Shown here piece after piece: positions 22,679 through 34,726 of a stretch of 64,000 nt of DNA. The stretch comes from Rhizodiscina lignyota (lineage: Eukaryota; Ascomycota; Dothideomycetes; Aulographales; Rhizodiscinaceae), in assembly GCA_010015805.1 (NCBI GenBank), contig ML978123.1, forward strand, positions 1,178,001 through 1,242,000, written 5' to 3'. Position numbers and translations under genes: made by a program. Below the pieces are notes generated by a model, which saw nothing but the letters and a program-made list of their open reading frames with translations, searched no databases and had not been told where the DNA came from. How positions within the stretch are numbered: the stretch's first letter is position 1; each line of letters begins with the position of its first letter.

Positions 22679-24168
22679 AAGCACGTTCTCGGTCTTTTGG
22701 GCCGGTTATTACCTTGAATCTGCTCTTAGGTCAAACTGATGCTTTTATAGCGTTTCACTTCTTTTTCAGCATGGTGCTCATGTTATCACATTTGTTACTC
22801 AGTTGTTACAGTCTGCTTCCAACTGCTCTTGCAAAGTTGGCCAAATTTGCCATGTTTTGAAGACTTGCAAAAGACATTGCGCGATCAAAGGAGCACTCTT
22901 GAGTCCTCTCCCTGACCCATTCACTCTCCTTTGAAGTTTTGGCCATGTTTATTCCCAAATTCAACGCGCCTCTTTGTTGGCAAATCCCCGCGACCAGGTG
23001 GTTTGTTTCTGCCGCGCCCAAGTTTGCGCCCACAGTGCCAAGTCTTATCGTACTGACCTCTAATTCTGATCGAGCAGAGTAACAATTCCTTTGGCCCACT
23101 AAAACAAATTGCAAATAACCATGACTAGCCTTACACGATTTAAAGTAGAGGCACCGCGTCAACACAACGAGGACTTAACTCTCCCACTTCACTGCTCTCA
23201 CAACCAAAGAACACGAACTGTTTCAAAGCGTAGCCATCCACAGAAGCATCGCAGCTATTAAAAACAGGTAAGACACATTCCCGAAGAGCGGCCTCATTCC
23301 GATCAACAGTTACCAAAATCCCCATCCTAAAGAGCAACGCACCGGTTCAGAGCCAGCGCCTTGCAGTAAATCCTCCGGCACCTCGGCGACATATTTGATC
23401 AAGTTTAATCGACGCAGCGTCCGAACATTCGCGAAGCACCACCTGTGAGGACAGCCACTACATTTGCCTCGACGGATTGTGGGCCGGGCCTAGGCCATAC
23501 ATACATAAGGGGGGGCTGGAGCAGTGCCGAAGGATGGTTTAAAAGATGTTCATGAGAATCCAGATGAGCAAGGTCATCTCCAGACGCTTCATGTTCTTGC
23601 GAATGTTGATCACTAGTGGTCTAACATGGGAGGGAAGAAGTGAAACGATAGCTGCTTATGACTGGCGAGGTGGGAACTGACAGCCTCTCCTTCAGATGAC
23701 GACTGCGAGAGTGATAGAGGTCGAGACGTTCCAAACAACGTTGGTGCGCATGACAATGCGCAAGACGGTTTGCAACGACTTGGCTGTCTAGCATCCTAAC
23801 TTCTCAGACGTTAGGCTGGTTTCAGCGTTCGATTGCCTTCGTGCGAGTGGGACTTCAACTTCAACTCGACTACGGCTTTAATAAGCCCTTTCATCTCTAA
23901 CTATCTGCGCTTAAAGGCCCTTACTGACTGTTCTTGTGTATATCTCAGCCACGACGTTGCTTCCCACGATACATGCCGGAACCGGCCGTTCGCAGTTCGG
24001 CGGCGGTCAACCAGTAGCCTCCGTCTCAACCACCACCGCACTTTACAGTGAAACCTCCTTACTATTCTTTGTGCCTCTTCATCACAACATTCTCATACAT
24101 TTCTTCATCAAGACGTGGTAGCACTGTTCGGCCTGCCCTGGTCTCTCCTGGTCCAATCCGCGAAATGC

Positions 24169-24317
24169 ACGTGGATAACGAACCAGATACCAGCGTTCCT
24201 CGGAAAATCTCACATCCTCGCAGCGCTTCAGTCACCGTGGTCGGGAAGCGCGAACGGAGTTCATGTCAGCAAATCAATGAAACAGACGTGGATGACGAAG
24301 CAGATACCCGCCTTCCC
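24169..24317. repeat. Diverged 32-bp direct repeat
   Basis: ACGTGGATAACGAACCAGAT... at 24169-24200 recurs as ACGTGGATGACGAAGCAGAT... at 24286-24317 with about six differences. Both lie in an open plus-strand frame that I could not assign to a protein. Confidence 0.5.
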
Positions 24318-24582
24318 CTTCAATGGCACCAATTCTTGAAGTTATACGCCTTGTCATTTAAAATGGCAAACTGAATTTGGTTCATGAAACCAGTGAAGGA
24401 TTTGGCGGAGAGACCTCTCCCAGAGTATTCAATGCTCGTGAAGCACTCCTGAATGTTGACACTTCTATTCACAGGGATTGTCACCTCTTATTACAGGACG
24501 AGAGGATAAAACATTATGATAATCACTGATAGGGAACAATGCAAAGTGCAGAACCAGCATTAGATATACAACCCAACGACGC

Positions 24583-25902
24583 TCAATACCCTCTGTTTAT
24601 CTTTCGAAGAGTCTCCACGTACCCAATGTATCCCTTCTTCTTCTTCTCCTTCTCCTTGCCCTTCCTCTCCGAGTTTCCTTGGCCCTCCGCTTTTGATGCG
24701 GATTCAAACCCGAAATTAAATCCCGTCGCGAGATTAGGCATCTGGAGCGTAGGCTCTGGACTCTTCATCTTGGAGTGTGAGTCCGACGCCGCAACATAGT
24801 TGGAACCCATCGACAGCCTATCGGTCATTTCGATATCCCCATCCATATCTTTTGCTAATTTCGCACGGGTAGGGGGGCTTGGAGGACCTCCATCGCTAGA
24901 GCTTGAGTCTGACTCGTCTTGCTCGAGGACAGGGGCGAGTGTAAGAGGAGAGGAGACAACTGTTTTTGACGAGCCGACGCTCTTGCGACGTGTGGCAGAA
25001 GCCAGCAAGGCTCCCCAGAATGCTTCTTTCTGCGGCGGGGATGGCTCGCTACCGGATTGATCAGCACTCTTATTCTGCGTGGGAGATAGATCGATGTTCT
25101 CGAGAATGGTGTCGAATGTCGTTGCGGGCATCGCAGTCTCCATGATTGGCTCTTCTTGCGGAGGCGAAAGTGGTGTGACAGGTTCCGAGAACTCAGAAGG
25201 AGAGGAAGTAGTTGGCTTAAGCGCTGGTGTCGCGGGCGCCGTCGGTGTCTTCTGCTGCCGGAACTGGGCTCCCCATCGACATTCGCTTGGGTAGTCGCAC
25301 CTGTGCCAGCAGTCCTTCTTCTGCGCTCCGGCAGCAGTTTGCTGCTGCTCGTCGCTCAAACGACGTTCGACCCGCCACTGCATGCCCAATCCGAGAGTGT
25401 TTGCACTGTTACCGTCCTCCTCCTCTTCTTTGGCGATCATGTCTCTGACAAACTTCCTAACTTCTTCTTCATTCCTGCGCCAATCGCCCCACGCTTTCCA
25501 GCCTTGGTAGTCAAACTCACTCGAGCACGCCTTATGGCGCCGAACGACTCGCGTTCGCTCGCCATTCCTCCCACGCTTGGTCTTCACCACCGTTGTGCCT
25601 GCACAGAAGTGGTGACCGTCTTCGAGACATCGGCGGGTGACGCCGAGCGGATATCTGATATGGCAGACATGGCACTGCCAGACCCAATTGAGCGGCGATT
25701 TCGGAGGAGACACTGTCGGTGCTATATTCGTGCGACTGCTCCATGATACAGATGCGGAGATGTTCGCTGCCTTCAAAGATATCGGAACAGGCGGTGGAGT
25801 TATTGGAAGTTGCGGAGAGAAGGGCGAGACAGGGATAGCGAGATTCGAAGAGCGAAAAGGAATGGCTGAGATCGCGAGGTTGGCGATCCGTGCTTTCTTC
25901 AT
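24583..25902 (-). CDS. Conserved hypothetical protein with Cys/His zinc-binding-like region
   Basis: Single exon, 439 aa, starting at the ATG at 25902. The frame is open 12 codons further upstream but without an ATG. The N-terminus (about 70 residues) is Ala/Ser/Pro-rich and mildly hydrophobic. A compact region at about 75-110 has WQCHVCHIRYPLGVTRRC followed by LEDGHHFCAGTT, with Cys and His spacing suggesting a zinc site. It is followed by basic RRHKACSSEFDYQGWKAWGD and a charged helix. A second cysteine group occurs in DCWHRCDYPSECRWG. The remainder is disordered (Ser/Pro/Glu-rich) and ends with a Lys-rich run (KGKEKEKKKKGY). I know this block arrangement as an uncharacterised fungal protein and have no function to offer. 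The plus-strand frame at 25156-25746 is its shadow. Confidence 0.82.
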   Translation of the reverse strand: MKKARIANLAISAIPFRSSNLAIPVSPFSPQLPITPPPVPISLKAANISASVSWSSRTNIAPTVSPPKSPLNWVWQCHVCHIRYPLGVTRRCLEDGHHFCAGTTVVKTKRGRNGERTRVVRRHKACSSEFDYQGWKAWGDWRRNEEEVRKFVRDMIAKEEEEDGNSANTLGLGMQWRVERRLSDEQQQTAAGAQKKDCWHRCDYPSECRWGAQFRQQKTPTAPATPALKPTTSSPSEFSEPVTPLSPPQEEPIMETAMPATTFDTILENIDLSPTQNKSADQSGSEPSPPQKEAFWGALLASATRRKSVGSSKTVVSSPLTLAPVLEQDESDSSSSDGGPPSPPTRAKLAKDMDGDIEMTDRLSMGSNYVAASDSHSKMKSPEPTLQMPNLATGFNFGFESASKAEGQGNSERKGKEKEKKKKGYIGYVETLRKINRGY

Positions 25903-28900
25903 GGCGCAAGAATTATGTGACCAGCGACAGTTTTCCAAAGCGTTGTTTGAGTCGGAGAGGGACTAATGCGAAGCCGGCTTCGCAAACGAACCGTAGTGTC
26001 TCAATGGCAGATGCAGAGAAAAACAACGCGGACAAGCGCCTAAAGGTATAGCTGCCTTGTGGCTTCGAGTACTGACGAAGGAAATTGTGAACAGCAATGG
26101 TGGAAATTGACGAAGAGCATTCGCAATGTCTATAGAGGTCTGCCATGACGCATACGCCACCGCGTCAACATAAAGCCCCTCGCTAAACACAACCAGTTCA
26201 ATGCTGGCGCAATTTAGCGAATTCTAGAGCAGCCTTTGTTTCCAGCAGCCAGGCACGCACGTGGTGTGGCCAAACTGACGGAGTCGCGCGTGTTTCTTTG
26301 TGTGAACTCGCTTGCCGGCAAAGCCGAGACAAAGCCCGGAAACCTTTCGATTTGGAGCTCGTCCGAATTATCATCAAAGTGCTTCAAAGACGAAAGACAA
26401 GAGATTGTCCAATTCCGACGGGGACAAGGCAATTCGGAGAGGGAGTGCTAGAGGGCCCCACGTACATCGAAATGACTGATCCACGCTGTCATATTTGACA
26501 TAGCGCTACAAATGTATATCACGGGCCGAGTTTCGGCGGAATAAAATGTTTCCCGAATTGCGTCTCATTTCCTAAGTCCATTTCTTCCTGAGATGATGTG
26601 TGTGCAGAAGGTTCTGAAAGTAGGCACATGTCCGATAACAAAGAAAGCGAATTGAAGGGTAGAAAGGAAAAGAACGCCGATCAAAAGTGGAATGACTTGA
26701 GAAAATCTCCAATACATGGACTGATATCACTAAGTCTCTCATTCTGACAGTAACCTTAGTAACGGTAGTTAGTCGAGGATGAAGGGGCCAGTGGAGCAGA
26801 ATAACCAGGAGGAGCGATTGCTGCCAATAGTTTCCAGCGCAGGTTGCCGTTGTCATAGATACAAAAGAAGCTTCGCTGAAATGTTTACCACAGGAGAGAT
26901 GAGAGCATTAGAGGTGCAATTCGCCCCTTGATATCGTCTGCGCTGAGCAAGGGGAAAGGGACAAACTTCATCTGCCCGAGGTGCGAGGGATCCAGTCATA
27001 AGAGAAGCAGCGTCAAAGCGCCATGACATACTCCGAAAGAGCGAATATTCTCCCCGCTCGAGATTTGTGAGATGTTCATCACTCCGGGAAAAGAGGATCT
27101 ATGAAGGAGTTTGATACGCGCTAGTCTGTTTAAGTATGGTGTACATGTTCAACGGCTTGTCACTTGTTCTCTTCGAATCGATTGAGAAAGGGGCGAACGA
27201 CTTTGAACGCAGCTCGCAACATGCAAGAAAGAGAATTGATCTGCTGCTGATAAGCTGGAACGGTCGATGTGCCACGAGCACGAGTCCACCACGCCGGGCC
27301 TTGGTCCAATTCGCCGACTTCGGTTAGAATGGAACGCGGTGCTTTCAACCATTCCATGCAGCCTCGCCCGCTCGACCAGTCCCAACAATTTAATGGATTT
27401 GAGCGCTTCAAGCGATTCAAGCGCTGAATTCCATCTCATCTGATGCGTTCTCGTGGTCTCTTTTTCTGCGGCCTTACCTACGCAAGTTTGTGATCTCCGT
27501 GGTTAACGGCGGTTCTTCAGCTTCAAAAAACATCGTCACATCCTGCAATTCACTATTGTCTGAATCTCATCGGGAACAGTTCGCCAAGAACATGTCGATG
27601 ATGCATCCGGATGCAGACGAGAATGTGGGAACGTGGAGCTGCTTTATCGGATTCCTTATGTACGACGATCGAGGTCCGTGCAGCGCATCCATTTTACAGA
27701 AAGTCACGGGACTGCGTGTTGTTTACAGCGTCGCGTGCTGCGCGCGTTAGCGCGTTTGTGTCCGACCTCACTCAAGCCCTTCCGGCGCAACATCCGGATA
27801 CAGCAACCCCAACATCGTACCCCTCCCCTCCCCATGACTTGAAACGCAACGTAAGCATGTCAACCGCCTCTAGCAGGATATATGATATGTAAAACATGCC
27901 GCTACTGCGCCTCATGCCGGCATTTCCGTAGTCTTCGGGGTCAGCTGGACAGCAGTTCGCAGTGGTTCGATCCAGGACTTTGGCACTTTCGTATCTGCGA
28001 GATTGAATTGTTTTGCTCCCACAGCCGCCATGAGGACGTCGGTGGCTGCGGGTAAACGGTAGTCGACAGATGTAATTCAAGATTCGCGTGAGACGGTGAG
28101 CGAGAAATCAAGGCATTTTGTATTCAATAGCTCGATCTCGATGCAGGATTGTGAATGACGTCGTCTGTCTCTCAGAATCTACGATCCGTCCTGCCAAACG
28201 GCGATCGCGGAAGTAAAGGGTTGGAGGGGAGGCTGTTTCGCGTCAGACAGCGATAGAGCTCCAATTGAAAAGGTGAGCAAGGAGGGCTAGCCAGTTGAGG
28301 CATGCCCCAGCAGCAGCCACATGGGCGAACGGACCTCCATGCGTCCCAAACTAGCACTCTGACAGAGATTGCGGAACTAGGTGCATTTTTGAGCCGCCCA
28401 ATAAGTGGCCTTGCGGAGCGCCAAGCATATTCAGCCAACAAGAACGGACTCAGGGCGCCTCGCAGTGCAATCCTTTCCCTGTTTGAGCGCGACGATTCGG
28501 TCTATTCGAGCCGAATGACGACAGATGGGATCGTCCTCTCGCAAAAAGAACAATAGACTATTGACGGGCTGCGCTGATGCTCCCATTGCGACCATGACAA
28601 CGCATAGCGTGTAGAAATTGACTGAGATGGTTCCTTGGTTGAGCATGAGAGCAGGAGCATGAATGCAGCAAGACAAGACGAGACGGTTCAGAAAGCGTGA
28701 GAAATTGATTGCGTGTGACCTTGTGGCCGGCCTGGATTCGGAACTTGAGCTCCAATTGCATGCAGGGAGACGTTGGAGGTGCAGAACGGCGAGCCGTGCG
28801 AGGTGGTGGCATGGCAACGATATGCTTGTCATCGCGCCGGCGGGAACGACGCTGCAGCAGCTGGGCTGGTCAGCGCAAGCGCACAGCTTGTTTCGACGTG

Positions 28901-29608
28901 ACCAGGCGCGATGTGAGAGCTGATGACGCTCCAGCAGCGAGCAGGCAGGCTCGAAGACAGCTAGAAGTGGGTGGCGATGCTATTCGTCGCGCCGATAATT
29001 TGGCAGCGTGGGGCGGCGATGGAGGTGGTGTTCGCAAGTCGCCTGTAAGGCCGCGGGTTAGCGCTTGCGGCGCACGTTAGCGGGAAGCTGACCCCTCCAG
29101 GCGCTCCAAGTGCAGGGCAGGGCAAGCGCTCCAGCAGCTACCAAACGTTGCGTAGCAACGACAAGCAAGCTACGCCCTCTTCACCTCTTCACCACCCGAC
29201 CTCTATCTACCTCTCTTCACCACGCTCTTTCCTGCCCTTCTTCGTCCCCCAGAAGGCTTCTGGTGCCCTACCTGCTGCTGTTCGAGGTGACCACTGGCCA
29301 GACAACCTCACGTCGTGTGCTGCACCGGCCTTCCCTAGCTTGAGCACCAGCGAGCCGTATCGTCGCGGCCGAGATGTTCACCTCTTGACAGCAGCAGCAG
29401 TGCCGACACTCTTTTGGAATCTTGCATCGGACGAGATCTGCGGTAGCATCTTAGATTGGAACTAGCATTCTCATCTTTCATGCTTTATCGCGTCGGCCCT
29501 GGTGCACACAGCTACCCGCTCTCTCGTCTCCCCCTCGTGCAGCTCCTCCCCAGGCTCACGCAACCTCACTAGGTCAATTGGACCTGCAACCCACTCAGCT
29601 CTTCCGAA
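25903..29608. other. Gene-poor stretch of about 3.7 kb
   Basis: Many short frames on both strands (for example 27149-27439 minus, 28431-28832 minus, 28663-29080 plus), none with a domain I recognise or splice signals joining them into one. From about 28900 to 29600 GC content rises and the plus strand becomes CT-rich, consistent with a long CDC25 leader. A GGTTCGATCC string at 27962 is not in a tRNA fold. Confidence 0.5.
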
Positions 29609-31464
29609 ATGGAATCGTCTCCTCTGGCTGCAATGCAGCCACCTCCCTTGCCGCCGTCGTGGGGATGCAGACGCGATCTTTTCACCTCCAGGTCGCGCCA
29701 AATGGGATCCAATCCGTTCGGCACAAACAACTTCAATTTCAAGGACATGAGCATGCTTCGGTCACAGTCCGACTACTTCTCCGGCACTCAGGTCCGAGGC
29801 TCGTCGCCGGCAGCTAGCTTGGCCGCAGACCTGTCACAGAATTTCCATATCGACCAAAGGTTCGTCCCTAACACGCAGCGTCTTCAAGCCCATCTTTGCT
29901 TATCGATTGTAGTCCCCAATTGCCTACTCCTCGTCGCTCTCTATTTACTGCGAACCTATTCCAGCTAGCAGCTGCTCGAGGTAAGACAACACAACAATGT
30001 CAATGTTTGGAACTTACTGATCGACGTAAAGAGGGTGCCACAACTCCACCAATTCGTTGGGAAGGCGTAACGACACCGCCAATCCCATCCTCTTCGCCCG
30101 GATTTGGCCACGATTCCATGGACATATCGCCTCTGCCGCACAAGGTTCCATTCGCCCGGACGAGCGACATCGTGCCTACGCCGGACACGGAAACGACACT
30201 TGACGACGCCATGAGTTCTCCGCCCGTAATGACTTCTGACTCGTCCGAGACACAGAGCTCCGACAGACCACGGCTGCAGTATGTCTTGTCACTCGCTGTG
30301 TTCACGGTAATGGTGCTAACTGTCTTTAGGAGACGAAAGTCTTCCGCACCCCGACCCTCGTTACTTAGGTCCGCGAAGTTCTTTTCCACAAACACTGTCG
30401 CTCATCAGGCTAGAGAGCCAGACACTCAGCTGCCGCCATTTAAATTTGGCGCTGGAATCGGTGCGGCTGTTGCCCCCTCACTCTCGCTGGACGACATCGA
30501 GGATTCGCCTCCTCAACAACGGAACATGTTTGATTCTGGAATTATGGGTCCTCCAAGACCACGCCAACTCTTTTCGCATACCTCGAACTCCAGTCGTTCC
30601 CATGGATCGCCCTTAGCAGGTCTTTCGAAGAAGCCCCCCTTCCAAGTGCCTCGGCCAAGGAAGCAATTTCGCCGTTCGAATAGCATGTTCGAGCATCCAG
30701 GCGATATAATGAAACAAGAAAAGAGAGAATCTGCCCAGACAGGACTGCAATCGATCATGGATGTTGATGACACCCATCAGCTGGCCCTTCCACATTTCAT
30801 GCCAGTCGACAGGAACGACGGCATTCCTAGGATCACGCAGGAGACGATGCTTCAAGTCCTGGATGGCCAGTACAATTCGCACTTCGATAACATCAAGGTT
30901 GTGGACTGCAGATTTGAATATGAATTCAACGGAGGTCACATCAATGGCGCTGTGAATCACAACGACAAGGAAGGTTTGGCTCAGGCACTGTTCCAACAAG
31001 GCCCTTCACGAACATTGCTTCTACTCCACTGCGAGTTCTCTGTGCATCGTGCGCCTCTAATGTAAGTTATCACAATTCATTTGGCTGTAACTTCAAACTA
31101 ACTTTGATGCAGGGCTGAGCACGTACGGCGACACGATCGTCGCGTAAATGAAGCTTCCTACCCCAAGCTCAACTACCCGGAATTGTACGTCCTTGATGGT
31201 GGCTATAATGCCTTCTATAGGAACCATCGGACACGTTGCTTTCCTCAGAACTACGTAGAAATGGATGCTCAAGGTCACGAAGCTACCTGCGAGCGAGAAT
31301 TGGAGAAGCTTCGTCGTCGAGGCAAGCTCAATCGAGCCGCAACATATGCCTTCGGTGAGACCACCTGCGATATGCAGGACAGCCCGACCGCAGGAGCACG
31401 GTCTACTGCCTCGTTTGATGGAGATCCACGACGAGCATACAACAGACGAATGGCATCGTATTAA
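29609..31464 (+). CDS. CDC25: M-phase inducer phosphatase (Cdc25 family)
   Basis: Dual-specificity phosphatase that removes inhibitory phosphates from Cdk1 and triggers mitotic entry. Five exons: 29609-29859, 29913-29980, 30032-30278, 30330-31061 and 31113-31464, giving 549 aa. The N-terminal 300 residues are a disordered regulatory region rich in Ser/Pro and Thr-Pro sites (TTPPIRWEG, TTPPIPSSSP). The rhodanese-like catalytic domain begins near PRITQETMLQVLDGQY and includes VVDCRFEYEFNGGHINGA. Its active-site loop HCEFSVHR has Cys423 and the Arg of HCX5R. It continues across intron 4 with VRRHDRRVNEASYPKLNYPE and LYVLDGGYNAFY. Introns 2 and 3 are each exactly 51 nt and free of stops in frame (see findings). 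The aspergilli name is nimT. Confidence 0.95.
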
Positions 31465-32433
31465 CAGCCCAAGTACCCACAAACCCGCGATACCCATGGA
31501 TTTCCTTGTTCTCAAATTCTTGGCCATAACAACCCTCACCCTTCCGTCATTGGCGTTCCATCTCATTACCGGATCATCCTCTGGATCAGAACCCTTTTTG
31601 TCTGTCGGCCGATTGCTCTTCCTTGTCCGATATATCACCTTCCGCCGGGCAGTTGGGCACACTCATCTGAAACAGCCCACATGCCGTGCTGGAGTTTCCC
31701 GTTCGGCTTCCGACCTCTCCCCTGGCCCTCAACCCAGACATTGCTCTGAATACTCGCGCTGAAAGATCGCGCCTCTTCCCCATCAATGCTTCCATATGTC
31801 CTTCTCTTGGTTAGCCGACACGTCTCTCGTTGAACGTTCATCCACTGGACACCATGTGCCAGTACATCATCCAATACGCAAGCGATGCTCATTACTCAAA
31901 TTTGAGTACCTCTACTCCTTCAGCAGCAACATGCTCTGCAGGAGGCAGATGTTCCTCCGTCTTTCCCCATTGGCTCACTCATCCTTTTTGCACTTACCTT
32001 GCCGGTTTTCGGTCTCAAGCTCTCTGTAATAATTTGGTTTTAAGCATCCAGCGTGCCTTTGACAGCGCTTGCTTCTGAGGGGTATTACAGAGATTGTACA
32101 TATAGACTGCCTCTGACAGTGATTTTGCGAAAAGGGGTTCGGGGCTGTACAAGGCGGGATATCCTCGTCGTAATTGTTGCGCTTTGGGGCCGACGGGGGA
32201 GCTGTATTTCGTCGTCTCGCTATTGGAAATGCAAACAAATTTCAAACAAATCCCTAGTGCTATTTGTGCCAGTGACAATGGCATTGACATGAAATATTCG
32301 TTGTTGGTCAAGACGTCACGCGAAGACTCGGCGAGTCAAGTCGCACTCCACATCCCACCTCCAACATCCAGCGCATACAACATTCCCCTATAGAATCCTG
32401 TGAATCCCCACATGAAGCGCCGAAAATTAAATC
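31465..32433. other. Intergenic between CDC25 and SLD5
   Basis: No gene seen. The minus-strand frame 31093-31662 overlaps the CDC25 end and is a shadow. A GACGTCACGCGAA string near 32312-32324 contains the ACGCG core of cell-cycle boxes but not a full ACGCGT. Confidence 0.45.
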
Positions 32434-33232
32434 ATGGATATCGATGATATCCTCGCCGATATTGACCGCGAAGCGTTACCGCAGGAGAGTCTTGACCTAC
32501 AAGAATTGACGCGGGCATGGGTTACCGAACGCGTCGCGCCAGAGCTTCTGCCATATCCTGATGCGCTGATGGAGAGGGTATCTGCGCGTATTCGAAGGCA
32601 GGTAAGCTCGCACTAAATAGTCTTCCTTCGGGAGACAGCGTTTCTACGCCAGTTCGACGTGAAAAGGAAGACGCTAACAGAGACCGCGCAGATTGAGCTG
32701 GTAGAAGAACAAACGGGTAACATGGATCCAAAGACGAACTTCAGCCTCATCATCATACAGACTGAGCTTGAGCGCTTCAAGTTCCTTGTGCGATCATTCC
32801 TAAGAGCCAGAATTGCAAAGGTTTTAATCCGCGTTCGCGTATCTCACGGCGCCGCTGCTGACGCTATGTGTGCAGATAGACGCCCATCCTCTCCACCACC
32901 TCACTTCCTCTTCCGCATCGTCTTATCTCTCCGCGCCTGAGAAACAGTACCTCTCCGCGCACCATGCGCTTCTCTCCTCGCACTACCAGGCATCGTTCCT
33001 GTCTCAGTTCCCCCCGTTGCTGCAGCGCCTCGACGACACTGCAGGCGGCGTGAGCATGGTCGACGCGCCAGATTTGGACAGCGCAGTCTTTGTGCGAGTC
33101 CTTAAAGATGTGGGGGTTGTGTCTGTGGAAGGCACGGACACGATATTCGAGATGCAGAGAGGAGATGTATTTGTGGTTAGGTGGAGGGTTGTCAGAGAGA
33201 GGGTGCTGGTTGGGGATGCGGAGTTGATTTAG
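32434..33232 (+). CDS. SLD5: GINS complex subunit Sld5
   Basis: Subunit of GINS, which with Cdc45 and Mcm2-7 forms the replicative CMG helicase. Exons 32434-32601, 32692-32820 and 32876-33232 give 217 aa, the family length. The N-terminal A domain has the hallmark sequence [20 protein letters not shown], the conserved [20 protein letters not shown], and [23 protein letters not shown] across intron 2. The C-terminal B domain includes [20 protein letters not shown] and ends with a short beta-rich segment. Junction phases are all zero. The second intron's donor (GTTTTA) is weak, but the frame and conserved RIAK|ID join support it. Confidence 0.95.
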
Positions 33233-33452
33233 ACGTCTTTGGGAGGTGGCATCAATGGACGTGATATGAATGACGATCACATGGGTATGGCAGCATTGCA
33301 TGGAGTTCTGGTACAATCTTGTAGGAGCGTTGGAAAGTTGTCAAGGAAACTGTGTCGTCAGAAATCGTTTTGACATTGGGATATCTCATGCAAGTCCCAA
33401 AACGCCATCATGAGATGCACTTGCTCATCCAGACTCAAGTGCCTACAGAGAA

Positions 33453-34726
33453 TCAATGCGCTTGCAACCAACCCAACATCTGCTCGAACGCATCTTTCTG
33501 AGATGCCTTGATCTTTTCATCGTCATAGTCACCAAGGACCGCAAAGCCATGCGGAACTCCTGGATACACTTTGACTTCATGATCGATGCCAGTCTTTTCT
33601 AGGAGCTTTTTACCCTCCTCGCGCGTCTCGTCCGGGAAGAGTTGATCGTTCTCTACGCACACCATGCACACCGGCACTTTCACGGCCGCAATGTCCTCCT
33701 TCGTAATCATCGTCCCTAACATACTTAGAAGATGGCCAAATGTACAACTCGGGCTTTGACATACCGTGCGCAATGACTCCAGTTTTCAGTTGCGGGCCAG
33801 TCTTGACCATGCCCTGTTCCTCATCTGTAGTCGGCTGACCCTGAGCCCCCGTATCCGGACCTTCGCCCGCCAAGATCAGGATATATTTGGCGCCGAAGCA
33901 ATATCCAACGCCATACACACCACCGCCGTTAGCAACGGCATCCGCGAACTCCTCTTTGGCCCCATCGAGAACTTTCTGCACCAAAGGCAGTACTTTCTCC
34001 GGTGTTTGACGCGCCAGCCACATGTCAATCATGAATGACTTTGCTGTTTCTCCCACACGCAGCTTCACGCTTTCCAAGAAGGATGGCTGTTCCTCTGCGG
34101 ATGCCTCTGTTGTAGTATTGGGGGCTGGATCGCCACCGAACCTTACTATCTTTCAGCGATCGTTGAGGTAGGAAAAGACAGGTAAATGCTGACATGTCTG
34201 GCATGACTACTAAGAAGCCAGCCGCCGCATACTTGTCAGCCTGTAGCTGATTGTTTGTCGACTTGACGCCAGTGCCGCCGGTCAGGAAGAGGAGGAGCTT
34301 TGAGGGTGCATGTGGATAATCTGCGGGCTTCGTCACATAGACCTGAAATTCTAAAGTCAGCTTAGGTTTTCAATATAGGGAAAGCAAGCATACGTCGACC
34401 TCCGCGATCTTTGTCATTTCCTACATAAAGTAAGCGCATTGCACTAAAGTCAGCTATAGTTGTCGAACCCCAGTTGGCACTTCTCCAGCGGCTGCTCGTT
34501 GTCAGCAATTGGGTTTCCAAGTACATCTGAAGCTTCCTACGAGTCGGTCTATCGGTCACGCAATGTTCCTATTCATTATTAGAACAATCTGTCTCTCAGA
34601 AGCAGAGAGTCGAGGACTGTTTACACCCATACTCGGACCCTCCTGCGCCTTGGAGTCGTTTGGAATGGCGCTGTCCTCGACAGCATCGCTCTCGGGAGCT
34701 TTCGTAGCCACCTCTTCGTCTGCCAT
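33453..34726 (-). CDS. Dienelactone hydrolase family protein
   Basis: Minus-strand gene of seven exons: 34726-34625, 34568-34541, 34491-34469, 34420-34394, 34342-34194, 34141-33765 and 33715-33453, giving 322 aa. Three exons are only 23-28 nt, yet the spliced product reads smoothly as MGEHCVTDRPTPAGEVPTGE then MTKIAEVDVYVTKPADYPHA, as in fungal family members. The catalytic triad of DLH enzymes is present: nucleophile Cys about 191 in GYCFGAKY, Asp in ENDQLFPDE, and His in GVPHGFAVLGDYDD. Pfam-type DLH proteins hydrolyse lactones or esters; the substrate here is unknown. No signal peptide, so probably cytosolic. Its promoter is shared with RFA1 (280 bp between start codons). Confidence 0.88.

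Larger units (their letters stand above)
21733..24582. other. Gene-poor stretch with a small repeat patch
   Basis: About 2.85 kb without a gene I can support. Two minus-strand frames near 22806-23337 and plus frames near 24048-24374 have no recognisable domain. Contains the repeat cluster described separately at 22357-22678 and a diverged 32-bp direct repeat at 24169-24200 and 24286-24317. Confidence 0.5.

Noticed and set aside
25156-25746. 196-codon plus-strand frame
   Set aside because: Antisense shadow of the conserved zinc-binding hypothetical gene at 24583-25902.
27940-27990. tRNA box B-like GGTTCGATCC
   Set aside because: No cloverleaf can be drawn; T-stem and acceptor pairing fail.
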